From: Ensifer adhaerens
Lineage (GTDB): Bacteria > Pseudomonadota > Alphaproteobacteria > Rhizobiales > Rhizobiaceae
Reading direction: 5' to 3'
NCBI GenBank assembly: GCA_900215285.1
Contig: OCMG01000004.1
Location: 1,049,501-1,113,500, forward strand
DNA length: 64,000 nucleotides
The translations under genes were made by a program, and so were the position numbers. Positions 18,040 through 27,478 of this stretch are shown in pieces (within the stretch, counting starts at the first letter, position 1; each line of letters starts with the position of its first letter). The notes beneath the pieces were generated by a model. It did not search any database. It was not told the DNA's origin and was given only the letters and a program-made list of their open reading frames with translations.

Positions 18040-18996
18040 ATGAACACGATGAGAACCGCCATGCTGCTCGCCTTCATGACCGCCCTGTTCATGGCGGTCG
18101 GATTTGCGCTGGGCGGCAAGGCCGGGATGATGATCGCATTTCTGTTCGCGGCCGCGATGAACCTGTTTTCCTGGTGGAACGCCGACAGCATGGTGCTGCG
18201 CATGTATGGTGCGCAGGAGGTGGACGCGCAGAGCGCGCCGGAATATTACGGCATCGTGCGCGATCTCGCGCAACGCGCCAACCTGCCCATGCCGCGCGTC
18301 TATATCATCCATTCCGACCAGCCGAACGCGTTCGCGACCGGGCGAAACCCGCAGAATGCCGCCGTTGCGGCTTCCGTCGGTCTCCTTAATGCGTTGAGCC
18401 GTGAGGAAGTCGCCGGCGTCATGGCGCATGAGCTTGCCCATATCGAGCATCGCGACACGCTAACCATGACGATCACGGCGACGCTGGCCGGCGCCATCTC
18501 CATGCTCGGCAACTTCGCCTTCTTCTTCGGCGACCGTCGCGAAAACAACGGATTCGGCATCGTCGGCACGCTGATTGCCATGATCGTCGCGCCCTTTGCG
18601 GCCATGCTGGTGCAGATGGCGATCAGCCGGACGCGGGAATATGAGGCGGATCGCCGCGGCGCAGAAATCTGCGGCCAGCCGCTCTGGCTCGCGTCGGCGC
18701 TGCGAAAGATCGAGGCCTATGCCCATCAGGTGCCGAATGTTCAGGCTGAGCATAATCCGGCCACGGCGCACATGTTCATCATCAACCCGCTGTCCGGCGA
18801 GCGGATGGACAATCTGTTTTCGACCCATCCGAATACGGACAATCGCGTGGCAGAGCTTGAAAAAATGGCAGCGCGCGGCAATTTCGGATCGACGCCGCCG
18901 CGTCCGACTGCTAATCCGACCCGCAATGCGCGATCCGTACCGAGCGTCTCTTCGGGTGCGGGGCGACAAAACTCATCCAAAGGACCCTGGTCTTGA
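18040..18996 (+). CDS. htpX: Membrane zinc metalloprotease HtpX
   Basis: Inner-membrane heat-shock endopeptidase for quality control of membrane proteins. The 318-residue protein has transmembrane segments at about 7-25 and 27-45 and further ones at about 145-165 and 172-198. The zinc site HELAHIEH starts at H130, with the third ligand region [12 protein letters not shown] near 205. The C-terminus has a proline- and serine-rich tail after [13 protein letters not shown], longer than in E. coli HtpX. Its stop overlaps the TTG start of rsmB by 3 bp within TTGA. Confidence 0.95.
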   Translation: MNTMRTAMLLAFMTALFMAVGFALGGKAGMMIAFLFAAAMNLFSWWNADSMVLRMYGAQEVDAQSAPEYYGIVRDLAQRANLPMPRVYIIHSDQPNAFATGRNPQNAAVAASVGLLNALSREEVAGVMAHELAHIEHRDTLTMTITATLAGAISMLGNFAFFFGDRRENNGFGIVGTLIAMIVAPFAAMLVQMAISRTREYEADRRGAEICGQPLWLASALRKIEAYAHQVPNVQAEHNPATAHMFIINPLSGERMDNLFSTHPNTDNRVAELEKMAARGNFGSTPPRPTANPTRNARSVPSVSSGAGRQNSSKGPWS

Positions 18997-20375
18997 CGTC
19001 AAAACCGGTCCGGCCGAAGCCGGGCTCCGCCTATCGTGGCACCATCAAAACTTCCGACAAACCCGGCTTGGCCGCACGTCAGGCAGCCGCACGGCTGCTT
19101 GCCGCCGTCATCGACAAGAAGGCGTCGCTGGACGGCATGCTCGACCAGACCGGCGGAAATCCGGCCTATATGGCGCTCTCGCCGGCTGATCGCGGACTTG
19201 TGCGGGCAATCCTCAATACCGCGTTGAGGCACCTGCCCCGCATAGATGCGATGATCGGCTCCCTGCTCAAGACACCGCTGCCGGAGGGCGCGCGGGCGCT
19301 TCAGCATGTTCTGGCGGTCGCCGCGGCGCAGATCCTCTATCTCGACGTGCCGGATCGCGCGGCCGTCGATCTCGCGGTCGAGCAGGCGAACGACGATCCG
19401 CGCAACAAGCGCTTTGCCAGCCTGGTCAATGCATTGCTGCGGCGTCTCTCCTCCGACAAGGAACGGCTTCTGGCAGAGGTGGGCGTTTCGGTGCCTGCGC
19501 TGCCCGAATGGTTCCAGAGCCGGCTTGCCGCGATTTACGGCCCGGACGCTGCGCTCGCCATCGCCGAAGCGCATCTGGCGCCGGCGGCGATCGATCTCAC
19601 CGTCAAATCCGACCCGGAAGACTGGGCAAAGCGGCTCGGCGGCATTGTCCTGCCCACCGGCAGCGTCCGTCTGGCCGATTATGATGGAGCGGTTTCCGAT
19701 CTCGAAGGCTATGCGGATGGTCAGTGGTGGGTGCAGGATGCGGCAGCCGCGATCCCTGCCCGGCTTTTCGGCGATGTTCAGGGCAAGCGCGTCGTCGATT
19801 TGTGCGCGGCGCCGGGTGGCAAGACCGCGCAGCTGATCCAGGCCGGCGCAAAAGTCACGGCGCTCGACATGTCAGCGAACCGCCTGAAGCGTTTGAGGGA
19901 AAATCTGGAGCGCCTGCGCCTCGATGCGGAAACGATCGAGGGCAATGCCGGGGAATTTCGGCAAACCGAGCTTTTCGACGCGGCGCTTCTCGACGCTCCC
20001 TGCTCTTCCACCGGCACAGCGCGTCGCCATCCGGACGTTCCCTGGACGAAGGGGCTGGAGGATGTGCGCAAGCTTGCCGGGGTGCAGGAGCGTCTGCTGC
20101 GGCATGCGCTCTCGCTGGTCAAGCCGGGCGGGATCGTTGTCTTTTCCAATTGCTCGCTCGATCCGATCGAGGGTGAGGCGATGATCGAGCGTCTGTTGCA
20201 GACGATGCCGGCCGTGTCTCGCGTTCCTGTGACGGCATCCCTGCTGCCCGGACTCCCCGAGGCGATCACGCCGAAGGGCGAGGTGCGCACGACGCCTGCC
20301 ATGCTGAAGGGCGAAACGGCGGCGGCGAGCGGTATGGATGGTTTCTATGCCTGTGTCCTGAAGCGCAACAACTGA
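18993..20375 (+). CDS. rsmB: 16S rRNA (cytosine-C5)-methyltransferase, RsmB/Fmu family
   Basis: SAM-dependent m5C methyltransferase, in E. coli acting on C967 of 16S rRNA. The 460-residue protein has an N-terminal NusB-like RNA-binding domain (about 25-160), the SAM motif [11 protein letters not shown] near 270, motif [17 protein letters not shown] near 335 with one conserved Cys, and [12 protein letters not shown] with the other. Translation likely begins at a TTG (18993) embedded in the htpX stop (TTGA), giving translational coupling; no ATG start gives a complete N-terminus. Confidence 0.92.
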   Translation: MTSKPVRPKPGSAYRGTIKTSDKPGLAARQAAARLLAAVIDKKASLDGMLDQTGGNPAYMALSPADRGLVRAILNTALRHLPRIDAMIGSLLKTPLPEGARALQHVLAVAAAQILYLDVPDRAAVDLAVEQANDDPRNKRFASLVNALLRRLSSDKERLLAEVGVSVPALPEWFQSRLAAIYGPDAALAIAEAHLAPAAIDLTVKSDPEDWAKRLGGIVLPTGSVRLADYDGAVSDLEGYADGQWWVQDAAAAIPARLFGDVQGKRVVDLCAAPGGKTAQLIQAGAKVTALDMSANRLKRLRENLERLRLDAETIEGNAGEFRQTELFDAALLDAPCSSTGTARRHPDVPWTKGLEDVRKLAGVQERLLRHALSLVKPGGIVVFSNCSLDPIEGEAMIERLLQTMPAVSRVPVTASLLPGLPEAITPKGEVRTTPAMLKGETAAASGMDGFYACVLKRNN

Positions 20376-20594
20376 GATACACGGCTCTTTCTGCCTTTGC
20401 TAATTTACCATCAACAGCTCTTGCCGGCGTCCTGAATTGACGCAACGTCGGATTATGCCTAGGAATCCAGTTCGAATGCTCGAGTGTTTGAGGCGAGGGG
20501 CAAGCGCCTGAAATGCTCTCGCTCTTTTTTCACGCAGTTCCGAACGCAAAACCGCTCCGCATTTTGCCGGCATTGCTCCAGAGTTCTGTCCAGT

Positions 20595-22292
20595 ATGGCG
20601 CCATTCGGCCGCAAAATCCTGTCTACCCTCTACATGAGGAGCGGCGTCCGCCAAGTCCATCAGGCGGCAAACGGCGGCGTGTTTCGTTTTCGCCAGACCT
20701 TCAGAAAGGCGCCGGAGAAGCTTCTTGTCGCACCGACGGATCTGCGGGCATCCGATCCGTTCATTGCCGAGGAAATATTCAACGGCCGCTTCACGCTGGC
20801 TGGCCGAACGCTGGATGCGGGCGACGAATCGGTCTTTGACCTCGACCCGCCCTCGCCCGACTTTCAGACGCGCCTGCATTCCTTCGTCTGGCTGAGGGAC
20901 TTTCGGGCGACGAAGAGCGACAAGCATTATCAGCGCGCGCAGGAAATCGCGCAGGATTGGATCGCCCGCCACCGCTGGCCGGACGAAAGCCCGGTGTGGC
21001 GACCGCAGACCGCCGCGCTTCGGCTGATGTCCTGGCTGTCGCATTCGCCCGTCATACTCAAATCCGCGCAGCTCGGCTTCTATCGGCGCTTCCTGAAGAG
21101 CATCGGCATGCATGTCGATTATCTGCGCTCGGTAGCCCCGACGGCGGGCGATGGCATGGAGATCATGCGTATCCGCATCGCGCTTGCCATGTCGAGCCTC
21201 TCTTTGCCCACCACGCTGGCAGCGGTCCAGCGCGCCGGGGCCAATCTCGACCGGGAGCTCGATCGCCAGGTGCTGCCTGATGGTGGCCATGTCTCGCGCA
21301 ATCCGCGCGCGATTCTCGATCTCCTGATGGAACTGCTGCCGCTCAGGCAGACCTACGTGAACCTCGGCTACGAGATGCCGTCGCGGCTCATCCCTGCGAT
21401 CGACCGGATGTTTCCGGCCCTGCGCTTCTTCCGTCACCAGAGCGGAGAGCTGAGCCTTTTCAACGGAGCGACCGCAACGCTTGCCACCGAACTCGTTGCC
21501 GTGCTGCGCTATGACGAATCCGCCGGACAGCCTTTCCGTGCCATGCCCTATATGCGCTACCAGCGCATCGGCACGAGCAGCACGGCGATCATCGTCGATA
21601 CCGGCTATCCGATCACGCAGGAGACATCGACCCATGCCCATGCGGGCTGCCTCTCCTTTGAGCTGTCGTCCGGCGGGCACCGGCTGGTCGTCAATTCCGG
21701 CTCTCCGCTTTACGGGCCGGAAGACTATCGGCAGCTCGCCCGTTCCACCGCAGCGCATTCGACGGTGACGCTGAACGACACGTCCTCGCACAGCTTCGGC
21801 CGTCTGTCGGATCTCGGCACGGTCGTGACCGGCGGCGTGAGCCGTGTTGAAGCCACGCGCAAGGAGGATCCCCAAGGCGAAATCCTTGTCGCCAGCCATG
21901 ACGGCTATCTCGACAAGTTCGGTCTCTACCACGAGCGCAGCATCCAGCTTCATCCGAGCGGCACGATCATCCGCGGCACGGATCGTTTCATGGGCAAGGG
22001 CGGTGCTGAGCCCCCCGAGAATTGCGGTTTTGAGGCGACGGCACGCTTTCACATCCATCCGTCGATCCAGATCCGCCCCGTTGACGAAAACGAGGTTCTT
22101 TTGGTCGCTCCCGATGCGCAGACCTGGTCCTTCACCTGCATCGATGCCAAGATCGACGTGGCTGAAGATGTATTCTTCGCCGATTCCTCCGGCATTCGCG
22201 GTTCACGCCAGCTCGAGATCCAGTTCAATGTGGGGAAATTGCCGGAAATCGGCTGGCGGCTGGAGCAAAAGGGGCGCTTAAAAGCCCGATAA
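20595..22292 (+). CDS. Heparinase II/III family protein
   Basis: Predicted polysaccharide lyase-like protein. The C-terminal half has the heparinase II/III beta-sandwich signature (QETSTHAHAGCLSFELSSGG, then VNSGSPLYG and STAAHSTVTLND); the N-terminal part is an alpha/alpha toroid (about 60-280). No signal peptide is evident, so the location is uncertain. I take the ATG at 20595 (MAPFGRKILSTLYMR, 565 residues); upstream in-frame starts at 20484 and a later one at 20634 are possible, and none has a clear ribosome binding site. It lies between rsmB and purH, a housekeeping setting that says little about its substrate. Confidence 0.8.
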   Translation: MAPFGRKILSTLYMRSGVRQVHQAANGGVFRFRQTFRKAPEKLLVAPTDLRASDPFIAEEIFNGRFTLAGRTLDAGDESVFDLDPPSPDFQTRLHSFVWLRDFRATKSDKHYQRAQEIAQDWIARHRWPDESPVWRPQTAALRLMSWLSHSPVILKSAQLGFYRRFLKSIGMHVDYLRSVAPTAGDGMEIMRIRIALAMSSLSLPTTLAAVQRAGANLDRELDRQVLPDGGHVSRNPRAILDLLMELLPLRQTYVNLGYEMPSRLIPAIDRMFPALRFFRHQSGELSLFNGATATLATELVAVLRYDESAGQPFRAMPYMRYQRIGTSSTAIIVDTGYPITQETSTHAHAGCLSFELSSGGHRLVVNSGSPLYGPEDYRQLARSTAAHSTVTLNDTSSHSFGRLSDLGTVVTGGVSRVEATRKEDPQGEILVASHDGYLDKFGLYHERSIQLHPSGTIIRGTDRFMGKGGAEPPENCGFEATARFHIHPSIQIRPVDENEVLLVAPDAQTWSFTCIDAKIDVAEDVFFADSSGIRGSRQLEIQFNVGKLPEIGWRLEQKGRLKAR

Positions 22293-22397
22293 TTGACCCC
22301 TTGCGGTTTTCCGGAAGTCGCAACTGTGCTAGGGCGCGGGCAACATGCGCCCCGCGTGAACGGAGCGCTCCTTCCGCCGTCGCAAGAGGTTGAGCCC

Positions 22398-24014
22398 ATG
22401 GCTGTCGTTTCCAAGAAAATCCCCGCTCCCGACAAGGTCCGCATCAAGACCGCGCTCCTGTCCGTCTCCGACAAGACCGGTATTATCGAGCTGGCCAGGG
22501 CACTTGTCGAACAGGGTGTCGCGCTTGTTTCCACGGGCGGCACGCACAAGGCGATTGCCGATGCGGGTCTGGCAGTGAAGGATGTTTCAGAACTCACCGG
22601 CTTCCCGGAAATCATGGACGGCCGCGTCAAGACGCTGCATCCCTCGGTTCATGGCGGCCTGCTCGCCATCCGTGACGACGAGGAGCACAAGGCGGCGATG
22701 GCCGCTCACGGTATCGTTGATATCGATCTTGCCGTCATCAATCTCTATCCGTTCGAAGAGGTTCACTCAAAGGGTGGCGATTATCCGACCACTGTCGAGA
22801 ATATCGATATCGGCGGCCCGGCCATGATCCGCGCCTCGGCCAAGAACCACGCCTATGTCACCGTGATCACCAATCCGGCCGACTACGACGCGCTGATTGG
22901 CGAATTGAAGTCGAATGCCGGTTCGACCTCCTATGATTTCCGACGCAAGATGGCGGCCGCCGCCTACGCGCGCACGGCTGCTTACGATGCGGCAATTTCC
23001 AACTGGTTTGCCGACGAACTGAACCTCGGCATGATGCGCCATCGCGCCATCGGCGGCGTTCTCAAGGAAGAGATGCGCTACGGCGAAAACCCGCATCAGG
23101 CGGCGGGTTTCTACATTACCGGAGAAAACCGCCCCGGTGTCGCCACTGCTGCCCTGCTCCAAGGCAAGCAGCTTTCCTATAACAATATCAATGACACAGA
23201 TGCGGCGTACGAACTGGTCGCGGAGTTCCGGCCCGAACAGGGCCCGGCCTGCGCCATCATCAAGCATGCCAATCCGTGCGGCGTCGCCACCGGTCCAAGC
23301 CTCGCGGATGCCTATCGCCGGGCGCTGGCCTGCGATAGCACGTCCGCCTTCGGCGGTATCATCGCGCTGAACCAGGAACTGGACGCGGAAACCGCCCAGG
23401 AGATCGTCAAGCTCTTCACGGAGGTGATCATCGCGCCGTCGATCAGTGATGAGGCCAAGGCGATCATTGCGGCCAAGCCGAACCTGAGGCTGCTTTCGGC
23501 TGGCGGTCTGCCGGATCCGCGCAAGGGCGGGATCACGGCGAAGACCGTCTCCGGCGGTCTGCTTGTCCAGTCGCGCGACAATGCCATGGTCGAGGACATG
23601 GCGCTCAAAGTCGTGACCAAGCGCGCGCCGAGCGCGCAGGAACTGGAAGACATGAAGTTCGCCTTCCGTGTCGCCAAGCATGTGAAGTCGAATGCCGTCG
23701 TCTACGCCAAGGACGGCCAGACGGCGGGCATCGGCGCCGGCCAGATGAGCCGTATCGATTCCGCCCGTATCGCCGCCATCAAGGCCGAAGAGGCCGCCAA
23801 GGCTGCCGGTTGGGCCGAGCCGATGACGAAGGGTTCTGCGGTCGCTTCCGAGGCCTTCCTGCCCTTCCCGGACAGCTTGCTCTCCATGGTCGCGGCCGGT
23901 GCCACGGCGCTGATCCAGCCGGGCGGCTCGATCAAGGATGCGGACGTAATTGCGGCTGCCGACGAGGCGGGCGTCGCCATGGTCTTCACAGGAATGCGGC
24001 ACTTCCGCCATTGA
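22398..24014 (+). CDS. purH: Bifunctional AICAR transformylase/IMP cyclohydrolase
   Basis: Catalyses the last two steps of de novo IMP synthesis. The 538-residue protein has the MGS-like cyclohydrolase domain with [15 protein letters not shown] and STGGTHKAI (about 17-55), and the transformylase domain with MRYGENPHQ and the catalytic KHANPCGVA segment. The start at 22398 matches the family; the frame extends upstream to 22293 but that part is not conserved-looking. A strong terminator follows. Confidence 0.97.
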   Translation: MAVVSKKIPAPDKVRIKTALLSVSDKTGIIELARALVEQGVALVSTGGTHKAIADAGLAVKDVSELTGFPEIMDGRVKTLHPSVHGGLLAIRDDEEHKAAMAAHGIVDIDLAVINLYPFEEVHSKGGDYPTTVENIDIGGPAMIRASAKNHAYVTVITNPADYDALIGELKSNAGSTSYDFRRKMAAAAYARTAAYDAAISNWFADELNLGMMRHRAIGGVLKEEMRYGENPHQAAGFYITGENRPGVATAALLQGKQLSYNNINDTDAAYELVAEFRPEQGPACAIIKHANPCGVATGPSLADAYRRALACDSTSAFGGIIALNQELDAETAQEIVKLFTEVIIAPSISDEAKAIIAAKPNLRLLSAGGLPDPRKGGITAKTVSGGLLVQSRDNAMVEDMALKVVTKRAPSAQELEDMKFAFRVAKHVKSNAVVYAKDGQTAGIGAGQMSRIDSARIAAIKAEEAAKAAGWAEPMTKGSAVASEAFLPFPDSLLSMVAAGATALIQPGGSIKDADVIAAADEAGVAMVFTGMRHFRH

Positions 24015-24041
24015 TCTTTGCGGTGACGCAGACATCGACAG

Positions 24042-24069
24042 CAAAAAGGGGCCGTTTGGCCCCTTTTTC
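24042..24069 (+). terminator. Rho-independent terminator after purH
   Basis: AAAAAGGGGCC, loop GTTT, GGCCCCTTTTT: perfect stem with flanking A and T runs, so it can act on both strands. It serves purH and possibly the convergent hisC. Confidence 0.93.
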
Positions 24070-24088
24070 ATGAATTCCTGTCAAGCGT

Positions 24089-24102
24089 GATTCACGTGAA
24101 AC
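24089..24102. promoter_or_regulatory. Degenerate parS-like site (13 of 14)
   Basis: GATTCACGTGAAAC differs at one base from the parS palindrome. It is intergenic between purH and hisC, 19.5 kb from the canonical parS. Confidence 0.6.
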
Positions 24103-24117
24103 CACAGTTATCTATGG

Positions 24118-25182
24118 TTAACCACCTGCGAGAATGTCGTCGAGTGCGTGAATAAGCCGGTCGCATTCTTCTTCTGTCCCGATCGAGATGCGAAGGAAGG
24201 GATCGATCCGCGGCTTGGCAAAATGGCGGACGAGGACAGCGCGCTCGCGGAGTTTCGTGGCCAGATCCGCGCCGGCGAAATCCGGATGGGTGGCGAAGAC
24301 GAAATTGGCCAGCGACGGCAGAACGCGGAAGCCGCGCTGCTCCAGCCCCGAGATAACCCGGGTGCGGCTGGCGATGATGCGTTCGCGGCAGGTCTCGAAC
24401 CATTCCACATCTTCAATGGCAGCCTTGGCGGCGACCTGGGCGAGCTTGTCGAGTGGATAGGAATTGAAGCTGTCCTTGACGCGTTCCAGCGCATCGATCA
24501 GCGGGCGCTGGCCGATGGCGAAGCCGACGCGCATGCCGGCAAGCGAGCGAGACTTGGAGAAGGTCTGCACGACCAGCAGGTTCGGATATTTGCGGGTCAG
24601 CGGTACAGCAGTCTTGCCGCCGAAATCGACATAGGCCTCGTCGATCACCACCGGCTGGTCCGGATGGGCGGCAACGAGTGCCTCGATATCGGCAAACGGC
24701 AGGGCGATGCCGGTCGGGGCATTCGGGTTGGGCAGGATGATCGCGCCGCAGGGCTGGTCGTAATCCGATAGCCGGATTCCGAAATCGTCGTCCAGAGGCA
24801 CCTGCCGCGTTTCGATACCGTAAAGCTGGCTGTAAACCGGATAGAAGCTGTAGGTGATGTCCGGATAGAGAAGCGGCCCTTCGTGGTTCAGGAGGCCCAT
24901 GAACGTATGCGCCAGAACCTCGTCCGAGCCATTGCCAACGAAGACTTCGCCGGCATCCACGCCGTGCAGTCGGGCAATGGCTTCCCGCAGTTCCAGCGCG
25001 ATCGGATCGGGATAAAGCCGCAGGCGCTCGTCGGAGGCGTGGCTGATCGCTTCCAGCGCCTTGGGCGAGGGGCCATAGGGGTTCTCATTGGTGTTCAGCT
25101 TCACCAGATTGGGAATGCGTGGCTGCTCGCCCGCCACATAGGGCTTCAGCGTCGAGACGATGGGTGACCAATATTTGCTCAT
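24118..25182 (-). CDS. hisC: Histidinol-phosphate aminotransferase
   Basis: PLP-dependent class I/II aminotransferase converting imidazole-acetol phosphate to histidinol phosphate; family members may also transaminate aromatic precursors. The 354-residue protein begins [10 protein letters not shown] and has [13 protein letters not shown] (about 28-40), [18 protein letters not shown], and the PLP lysine in [15 protein letters not shown]. ispA ends 18 bp upstream of this gene's ATG side on the same strand, so ispA-hisC are probably co-transcribed. There are several HisC paralogues in rhizobia, so the physiological substrate is inferred. Confidence 0.9.
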   Translation of the reverse strand: MSKYWSPIVSTLKPYVAGEQPRIPNLVKLNTNENPYGPSPKALEAISHASDERLRLYPDPIALELREAIARLHGVDAGEVFVGNGSDEVLAHTFMGLLNHEGPLLYPDITYSFYPVYSQLYGIETRQVPLDDDFGIRLSDYDQPCGAIILPNPNAPTGIALPFADIEALVAAHPDQPVVIDEAYVDFGGKTAVPLTRKYPNLLVVQTFSKSRSLAGMRVGFAIGQRPLIDALERVKDSFNSYPLDKLAQVAAKAAIEDVEWFETCRERIIASRTRVISGLEQRGFRVLPSLANFVFATHPDFAGADLATKLRERAVLVRHFAKPRIDPFLRISIGTEEECDRLIHALDDILAGG

Positions 25183-25200
25183 GGGTTCCGTGTCCGGGGA

Positions 25201-26115
25201 TCAGTTTTTCCGGTTTGCGACGAAGCGGGCGGCGGCTTTCAGCACGGCCGCCTTTTCGCCGTAGGGAGACAAGAGGGCCTCGGCCTCCTCGACAAGAGCG
25301 GCCAAGCGCGTGCGGGTCCAGTCAATGCCATGGAGTGCGGGCAGCGTGCCTTTTCCCTTGGCGGCATCCTTGCCGGCGGCTTTGCCGAGTGTGGCGCTGT
25401 CGGCGGTGAGGTCGAGAAGATCGTCGGCCAGCTGGAAGGCAAGCCCGATCTTGCGCCCATAGTCTGTCAGCCTCCGCAGATCGTTTTCCGAAGCGCCTGC
25501 GAGGATGGGTCCTGCTTCGCAGGCAAATCGGATGAGCGCGCCCGTCTTCATGGCCTGCAGCGTGATAATGCCCGTCTCGTCCGGTGTGCTTGTCTCTGCC
25601 TGAAGGTCCAGCATCTGTCCGCCCGCCATGCCGCCGAGGCCTGAGGCGCGGGCAAGCTTCAGCATCAGCTTTACCTTCGCCGTTGAGGCAATTTCGGTCG
25701 CTTCGTCGGCCAGGATGTCAAAGGCATAGGTCAGCAACGCATCCCCGGCCAGGATGGCGGTGGCGTCATCAAAAGCCTTGTGGACGGTCGGCTGGCCGCG
25801 GCGGGTGTCGTCGTTATCCATCGCTGGCAGATCGTCATGGATCAGCGAATAGCAATGGACGCATTCAAGTGCCGCTGCGACGCGCAGCGCGGCGTGCGCG
25901 GGCCCGTCGAAGAGCCTGGCCGTCTCGAGAACGAAGAAGGGTCGCATACGCTTGCCGCCGTTCAGGACGCCGTGCCGCATTGCTGCCATCAGGCGCTCGG
26001 GGCGCGCGGTCTCCTCGGACAGCGTCTCGGAGTCGAGGAGTGTGGTCAGCATTGCCTGCACGGAATGTGCGGCATTGCTCAGCCGTTCATCGAAATTGGC
26101 GTCTTGGTCGGTCAT
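25201..26115 (-). CDS. ispA: Polyprenyl diphosphate synthase, farnesyl diphosphate synthase type
   Basis: Condenses isopentenyl diphosphate with allylic diphosphates to supply farnesyl (or geranylgeranyl) diphosphate. The 304-residue protein has the first aspartate-rich motif [15 protein letters not shown] (about 92-106), the GDALLTYAF segment, and the second motif [13 protein letters not shown]. It probably forms one unit with hisC. Exact chain length cannot be read confidently. The other isoprenoid gene in the window, ispG, is at 53405. Confidence 0.9.
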   Translation of the reverse strand: MTDQDANFDERLSNAAHSVQAMLTTLLDSETLSEETARPERLMAAMRHGVLNGGKRMRPFFVLETARLFDGPAHAALRVAAALECVHCYSLIHDDLPAMDNDDTRRGQPTVHKAFDDATAILAGDALLTYAFDILADEATEIASTAKVKLMLKLARASGLGGMAGGQMLDLQAETSTPDETGIITLQAMKTGALIRFACEAGPILAGASENDLRRLTDYGRKIGLAFQLADDLLDLTADSATLGKAAGKDAAKGKGTLPALHGIDWTRTRLAALVEEAEALLSPYGEKAAVLKAAARFVANRKN

Positions 26116-26225
26116 GTCTTTTCATTTGCACTTCGGTTTCGTCGTGGCAATGGCGCGTTCACCGTTCGGCTGCAAAATTTTCGCCACCACTGGCTTTGGT
26201 CGACGTCAGGCGCTATTCATCTGGC

Positions 26226-26999
26226 ATGGGGATGATGGAAGATGAAATCCCGGCACCGCTCGAGAGCGAACGCCAAGAGGCAGAGGTGAGAGGCCGCAAG
26301 CGACTGATCGACTGGATCTGGCCGCGCGGCCCGCTCTGGCTTCGCGTGCTGCGGATCCTTTTTGTCATTCTGCTTTTGCCCTATGCGCTCATCCTCGTTT
26401 ACTGGCCGCCCTTCATGCATCCTGTTTCGACGCTGATGCTGTCCGATCTGGCGCTGTTCAAGGGCTATGACCGGCGTTGGGTGGATCTGGACCAGATCGC
26501 GCCTGTGCTGGTGAAATCGGTGATGATGTCCGAGGATGGACAGTTCTGTAGCCACTATGGTGTCGATCTCGTGCAGATGAAGGGTGTCATCGATGATGCG
26601 CTCAAGGGGGAGGAGACGCGTGGCGCGAGCACGATCCCGATGCAGACGGTCAAGAACCTCTACCTCTTCAACGGTCGGTCCTTCATACGCAAGGGGCTGG
26701 AATTGCCTTTGGCCATCGCTACGGATTTCGTCTGGTCGAAGGCGCGGATCATGGAAGTCTATCTCAACGTTGCCGAATGGGGGCCGGGCATTTACGGGAT
26801 AGAGGCGGCTGCACGGACCTATTTCAAGGTGCCCGCCGCGAAGCTTACGGCGAGCCAGGCCGCGCTTCTGGCTGCGGCCCTGCCAAATCCCTATGTTCGG
26901 GTGCCCAACCGGCCCTCGCGCGGTATGCGGGCGATTGCGGGTATCATTGCCCGCAGAGCCGCTCGCTCGGGCGAATATGTGCGCTGCATCTATCCATGA
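26226..26999 (+). CDS. mtgA: Monofunctional biosynthetic peptidoglycan transglycosylase
   Basis: GT51 enzyme polymerising lipid II into glycan strands. The 257-residue protein has one N-terminal membrane anchor (about 37-60, [20 protein letters not shown]), then the GT51 motifs: [12 protein letters not shown] with the catalytic Glu, [16 protein letters not shown], and [20 protein letters not shown]. Start ATGs at 26226, 26232 and 26235 are close together; I give the first. Divergent from ispA. A 160-bp gap separates it from rpmF. Confidence 0.93.
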   Translation: MGMMEDEIPAPLESERQEAEVRGRKRLIDWIWPRGPLWLRVLRILFVILLLPYALILVYWPPFMHPVSTLMLSDLALFKGYDRRWVDLDQIAPVLVKSVMMSEDGQFCSHYGVDLVQMKGVIDDALKGEETRGASTIPMQTVKNLYLFNGRSFIRKGLELPLAIATDFVWSKARIMEVYLNVAEWGPGIYGIEAAARTYFKVPAAKLTASQAALLAAALPNPYVRVPNRPSRGMRAIAGIIARRAARSGEYVRCIYP

Positions 27000-27159
27000 A
27001 CGGGGTGTGTGACCGCAAGGCGACAAAAATTGCTCCGGGGTCTAGCCAAAGTCCACAGCTTTATGTATAAGCGCGCCAATTTCCGACATCGGCAATGTCC
27101 ATCCGGCCATTCAAACCGGCCTGTGACAGAGCTTTGCCTGACACATTGGAGTACGTTAA

Positions 27160-27345
27160 ATGGCTGTTCCGAAAAGAAAAACTTCCCCGTCCAAGCGCGG
27201 CATGCGCCGTTCGGCCGATGCGCTGAAGGCTGCGACCTACGTTGAAGACAAGAATTCCGGCGAACTTCGCCGTCCGCACCACATCGACCTGAAGACCGGC
27301 ATGTACCGTGGTCGTCAGGTTCTGACGCCGAAGGAAAGCGCATAA
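27160..27345 (+). CDS. rpmF: 50S ribosomal protein L32
   Basis: 61-residue ribosomal protein with the family start [18 protein letters not shown]. It has no cysteines, so it is the zinc-independent form. It is monocistronic: preceded by 160 bp and followed 25 bp later by a strong terminator. Confidence 0.97.
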   Translation: MAVPKRKTSPSKRGMRRSADALKAATYVEDKNSGELRRPHHIDLKTGMYRGRQVLTPKESA

Positions 27346-27370
27346 GCGCTTCTCTCTGCTGAAGATTAAG

Positions 27371-27397
27371 AAGCCGGCTTTCGAGCCGGCTTTTTTT
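27371..27397 (+). terminator. Rho-independent terminator after rpmF
   Basis: AAGCCGGC pairs with GCCGGCTT around a 6-nt TTTCGA loop, followed by seven T. Confidence 0.95.
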
Positions 27398-27421
27398 ATT
27401 GTTCTGGTGGCAGATGACGAC

Positions 27422-27455
27422 AAAAAAACGCCGCGCATCCGGAGATCCGCGGCGT
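27422..27455 (-). terminator. Rho-independent terminator of pyruvate carboxylase
   Basis: On the minus strand ACGCCGCG (27448-27455 complement) pairs with CGCGGCGT, followed by a run of T (the A-run 27422-27428 on the plus strand). It lies 24 bp after the pyc stop. Confidence 0.93.
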
Positions 27456-27478
27456 GATTGGTTCGAATCCGTCTCGGC

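Noticed and set aside
27458..27478. GGTTCGAATCC, identical to a tRNA T-loop, near the end of pyc
   Set aside because: The preceding 60 bases form the pyc terminator and cannot fold as acceptor, D or anticodon arms, so there is no tRNA gene.
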